Below are positions 59,631 through 64,000 of a stretch of DNA of 64,000 nt, piece by piece. The notes under the pieces were generated by a model. That model had not been told where the DNA came from. It saw nothing but the letters and a program-made list of their open reading frames with translations, and ran no database searches. The stretch covers positions 10,997,448-11,061,447 of the forward strand of contig NC_088108.1 of NCBI RefSeq assembly GCF_036370855.1, given 5' to 3'. The DNA comes from Dromaius novaehollandiae (taxonomy: Eukaryota > Chordata > Aves > Casuariiformes > Dromaiidae). Every line of letters begins with the position of its first letter. Position 1 is the first letter of the stretch. Made by a program: the position numbers and the translations under genes.

Positions 59631-62600
59631 GATATAAAAATCAAAAACCTACCAAACTTCCTTCTCCTTTTTGTCAGAGACAGCACATTTTCAGGGCACC
59701 AGCAGCAGCCCAGTATATTTGGTATTTAAAAATATCCAAATAGCTTAGACCTTGTTGTTCTTTAATTTATAAACTAGTGTCAAAATCCTGACCTCAGGTT
59801 ACAAAACCTTGCCGAATTCAGTGAAGTTCCACAGATGACACTCAGGAAAGAATTCAAATTTGTATTACTTCAGTCACAGTATATTGGTTGGTGGGAGACA
59901 GTTTCTTCCCACCATCACATAAACTGGTGAGACAAAAAACTAGGAACTAAAAATGCCTTTCAGAATCCCATTTTCCTGGGAAAAGTGTAGTTATATAGAA
60001 ATGGCAAAGTTATTGGGTCTCACTGTGAAAATGGCAGGTGGGGTCTCTGGTTCATTTGGCATTCCTTTTCTGTCTTTCCATCAGCTCATTTGTTTTCCAT
60101 GTGGCTGCTTGTACATATACAATTGTCTCTAGTTATCATATGCTGAACATTGTTGTTGTGCACTCAGATTTATTCCCAGCATGAAAATTATTTGGAAATG
60201 GGTGGAATGAGGGGGAGAAACACAACCATCACGTGAGGCGTTCTCACAGCAGAGCGCTCGAGAGCTTCCTTTCAGATTTGCCTTCCCTGCCAAGAAGAGG
60301 CATTATTAGAGTGAGAGCCAAGGTGTGTGTGTTACCACAGGAGAATCATACGGGAGGCAAAATCAAAATCTCAGTCACAGGCAAAACTCAAGGCAGTGTA
60401 GGGACATATACACAGCACTGCTCTCGCCTGCCTACCTCCCAGAAAAAGCTGCGATGCCTGCTCCTTACTGGGGTAATATCGTAACAAACAATACCTGAAG
60501 TGTTGTAGCTAAAAACTTGCACGGAGAAGCCTCCCAGCACCGCTTTTTCAGCGCTGTGGAGCCTTGGGCTTTGTTGAGACAAGTAAAGCAGAGACTTTAT
60601 GGTGCACGGTTAGCTCGTGCACCAAGCCCAAGCTATACTCTATTCAGAAGGAAAGTTTTCAGCTAAATAAGTTAAGGGGGGATCAGCAGTAGCAGCCATA
60701 GTACATCCCCAAATAAATAGCTGAGAGTCGGACCTCCTGCGCTGGACGCAGCCGTCCTGTCCCCTTGCCAGAGCTGCTGCTTCCTCAGTTCAGCCCAGGT
60801 GACTCCTCCCTCACCAGCTCCAGCGCGCACAGCCTGGGTTGGGCACGGGCACACCAACACTGCTCAGCTGAGGGCAGTGACTGTGGCCACCTCCCCCAGG
60901 GGAAGCAACAAGCAGCTGGAAGAGGTCACCCCTTTCACTGGTGCAGCTGGAAGGAAATGATGGCTCTGTCTAATCTGAAGCTAACAGAAGGCCTTTTCTG
61001 GCAGTATGGCCATTCTTAGACAGGTCTCTACCAGTAGATCCCATTAAATAAAGGACACAACCTTCCAGTATCCTAAACCAGGGTAACCACATTGGCAGAA
61101 GTTTGCAGGGCAGCTCGGGCGTTAGCGTGACTTGCACCCTGTGTTACGGCCTCTGAGTTGCCAGCTCCACAAAAGCCTGCTGAACACGGGGCTAACACCT
61201 CCCTCGGCTGAGGATCCAGCTTGCTCTCGATGGCAGTGCAAGGACAACACCACTATGTCTGCGCAGATCCAAATAAAAATCAGGCAGGACTCCACACACG
61301 GACAACACTGGTTTTCCACTATATTTCTGTACGGCAGACTGTGCTCAGCTTCCTCCACTCTCAGCTACTCAGCATTACTTGTCTGTTGTAGTAATTTGGG
61401 TTGACAATGCTCACTACTACTTACCCTCTTAGAATAATCACACCCTTACAGTACCTCTCACAGCCTAATGTTTTACAATGAAATCTGAGAAGGTCTGAAT
61501 AGTCCTAATAGCAGTTCGGCAACGGCACTCTCACAATTATTATATAAAAGGTAAGTGTGCTCCTACCAGCTCTCCATTTAAATTTATAGTGATTGGTTCC
61601 ATACAGCAACCCGGTAAACAAAAAAATCCCACAGTCTTCATTTAAGAGGTTTACAGTAAATAAAAAAATGCCAAGAGTTGTGTGTTGGCCCCCAATGTGT
61701 CAGCTCGCTGCGCAGGAAGGGGATTCGGGCTCCCTTTGCTGGGCACGCATAAAATGCAGGGTGATATACTGCTCCGTTCAATGCGGAGTGCAACTGCAGC
61801 GCAAGCAAGAGCAACTTACACTGCTGGTCTTAAGGAAACCTGAGCAAGCCCAGGCTGGTGTGGCCGAGACAGAAATCACACACACTCCTCTGCAGCCTGC
61901 TTTCCCAATAACGCTCCAGCATATTTTCAGGATTTGACAATGCACCATTTCCCAGGTACAAGGCAGCATGGAGCTGAATCCCTGATTAATTTGGTACCCA
62001 GAGCTATGCACTGTGTAGAACAAAGACTGCCAACTCTGTCAGATGTGGCAAGTATTGTATGAATTATTTTTTCTTTTTTTAAAAGGAGCACAGACCTTGA
62101 GAAGGTTTTTAAACTATCTCTAGAGACTAAAGGCCATTCTGTTATTCTGAATTCAGTCTGCAGGAAAGATAGGTTTTCACTCATGAGCTTTTCATTTCAG
62201 TAGCTGACGTGTAAAATCAGAAAATACACCTTGGGTCTGATCCTACTCTTACTGAAGTCAAAGGCCAAGAATCTATGCAAGTTAGTGGGAAGAAAGGTGC
62301 AATTCTGCTACACAAAGCAAAATGTCTGGCGAATACTCAGGCCTATCCTGCTGCAAAGTTCATTAGTCCTGCATGAAAACACCAAAAGTGCTTGCTCCTC
62401 AATGACCTTCCTGGCTCCCCACCACACCGAGTGCCTGCAGGTCCCCCCTCTGCCCTCACTACGACACCCCACACCACAGCCTTGGTGGGAAGGAGAGCCA
62501 GTCCAAACCACCCATCTGGAAGGCTTTGGAAGTACTGTTCGGTCAGAACCATCCACAGCTGCTCCCTCTGGACCAGGACCTGCAGATGAGTCAGTCACCA

Positions 62601-63771
62601 CAGGAACTGGGGATCTGAGGCCTACATTGCCTTTACATCGCCTCCACCCTTTTTCGGCATGAGCCTGCAACATCTATTCCCTGTGAGGAAGGAGGAAGAA
62701 CAGGTGGATCCTTCAGTTTTTTGCATGAACACACCTTGTCAAGCTGTTTCTCCAATGGCACTCAGCACCCTAGCAGCGCTACAGCACCCTGACAGAGCAC
62801 TTCGCAACGGGCTCCACGGCTGCTGGACGGGCTGTCTCAGAAACTGCCCCTGCGCGGAGCCGGGCTAGCCGGGACCCCGCTCAGCAGAGCCCTCGGCCCA
62901 TGTGGAAGCTCAGAAGCAGGTGAGCAGATGGTGGGATCAGCCAAGGGGAACTTGTTTGTTGTCATCGGGGAAGACAGTTCTCCCCCCGAGATATCCTGTG
63001 CTGTCGCAGAGCAGCACATGGGCCAACAAGGACTGGCTCAGTGACAAGGAGCTGGAGGTGAGTTGAGAAGTTGGTAATTACTGGCTGCAAGAGAGAACCA
63101 GTGTGTCTCAGATCCGAGGGAGCTCTTTTTTTCTACCAGTTTAGCAATGGCTACCTTCACAATGGCTCTGAGATGGGGCAACCAGGAAGGCTAGGAGAGC
63201 CGTCATCCACCCAGGACCACATCCTCCAGCCTGGCGGAGTTACTGCAGTACCCCCGAGGCTCTGGGGCAGCCCCCTCCAGCCTCCGCCTGACAGAGGGGC
63301 ACAATCAATGCACACAACCGAATGCAATCGCATTTGTGTGGGATCAACCATCCCAGTCAAAAGCATGTGCCCTAACAAGGAGGACTCTCCCCTGCTTTTC
63401 CCTTGCATTCCTCCCCATCTGCTCCCCCATTAAAATAAATAAATCAATGCATTGCTGGCTGAGCCTCAGCCCTGCACAGCCCACACCGCTTACAGGCCCC
63501 TGCTGCTTTGCCGCGAGGCCTCTCTCCCACCAGAGCCGTTCAGTGCAGCACTGCCTCCCTGTACCCTGGCCTCAGCCTCAGGACCCAACGGGGCAAGGTT
63601 TGACTGATGGCTTGGGGAGGCTGAAAGGTACTGAAGCCAATGTAGAAAACATGGATTCTGCTAGCTGGTGCAGCCTTTCCCCTCACACCCATACAGGAGA
63701 TATTTCCATGCCTGTTCTCAAATTTGTTGGGCTTTCACAGCAAAAAATGACTGTGTTTTTATGGGGGGAGT

Positions 63772-63784
63772 GGGGGGGGGGGGG
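63772..63784. repeat. G13 run
   Basis: Thirteen consecutive G near the right edge are preceded by a G6 run. Confidence 0.85.
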
Positions 63785-64000
63785 AGAATCGCCAGTCCTG
63801 CAACATCCACTGTTGATCCGAGCCCCTGGCATCTATCTGGCAATCACTTAATTAACATATTTCAAGACCCATCCCACAGTTAAAGAAATTCTCTTCCTTG
63901 AAGGAGATACAAAGCAGAACCAGCCAGTTTGCATCTCTCAAGCCACACTGAGGGGTCAGTGGTGGATCTGAGTGCAGAAATGGGTCTGTAAAACTGCACT

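Larger units (their letters stand above)
50260..64000. other. Intergenic DNA upstream of HMGB3
   Basis: No exon or gene is recognised on either strand. In human the next gene upstream of HMGB3 is CD99L2 in the opposite orientation, tens of kb away; I looked for its signal peptide and repeated acidic motifs among the open frames and saw none. The region contains a TA microsatellite, a G13 run at 63,772-63,784 and mostly AT-rich unique sequence. Confidence 0.55.

Overview
The window looks like nuclear DNA from a sauropsid, most likely a bird. It is intron-rich with long non-coding stretches and very GC-rich CpG islands. It carries a degraded CR1-type LINE piece. It also holds two vertebrate genes that I recognise from their peptide sequence, a melatonin receptor 1C-type receptor (MTNR1C, the lineage called GPR50 in mammals) and HMGB3. 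I cannot name the species.

Layout. Positions 1-15,691 are the 5' part of a large first intron of MTNR1C (minus strand), whose second exon must lie beyond the left edge. The intron holds an AT-rich microsatellite and the CR1 reverse-transcriptase fossil. Coding exon 1 of MTNR1C is at 15,692-15,866, inside a CpG island that runs to about 17.5 kb. From about 18 to 43.5 kb is intergenic DNA with simple repeats and several isolated CpG-rich patches, with no gene I can support. HMGB3 (minus strand) occupies about 43.5-49.7 kb: 3'UTR, four coding exons (44,780-47,002, a complete 202-residue protein), a 2.6-kb GC-rich first intron, a non-coding first exon ending at 49,591, and a CCAAT/TTTAAA promoter at about 49.70-49.75 kb. 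From about 50.3 kb to the right edge I see only non-coding DNA upstream of HMGB3.

How the parts relate. HMGB3 and MTNR1C lie in tandem on the same strand, HMGB3 first in transcriptional order, as HMGB3 and GPR50 do on human Xq28. This supports both identifications. The genes are not functionally linked: one encodes a chromatin architectural protein of proliferating and progenitor cells, the other a Gi-coupled seven-helix receptor.

I did not find a new multi-gene system. The observations most worth a second look are regulatory: a uniform C21 tract as the polypyrimidine tract before the HMGB3 start exon, a series of YY1-like CCAT motifs at 213-243 bp spacing in HMGB3 intron 1, two or three Pumilio-type sites in the HMGB3 3'UTR, inverted pentanucleotide arrays upstream of the MTNR1C start, and orphan CpG-rich patches between the genes.
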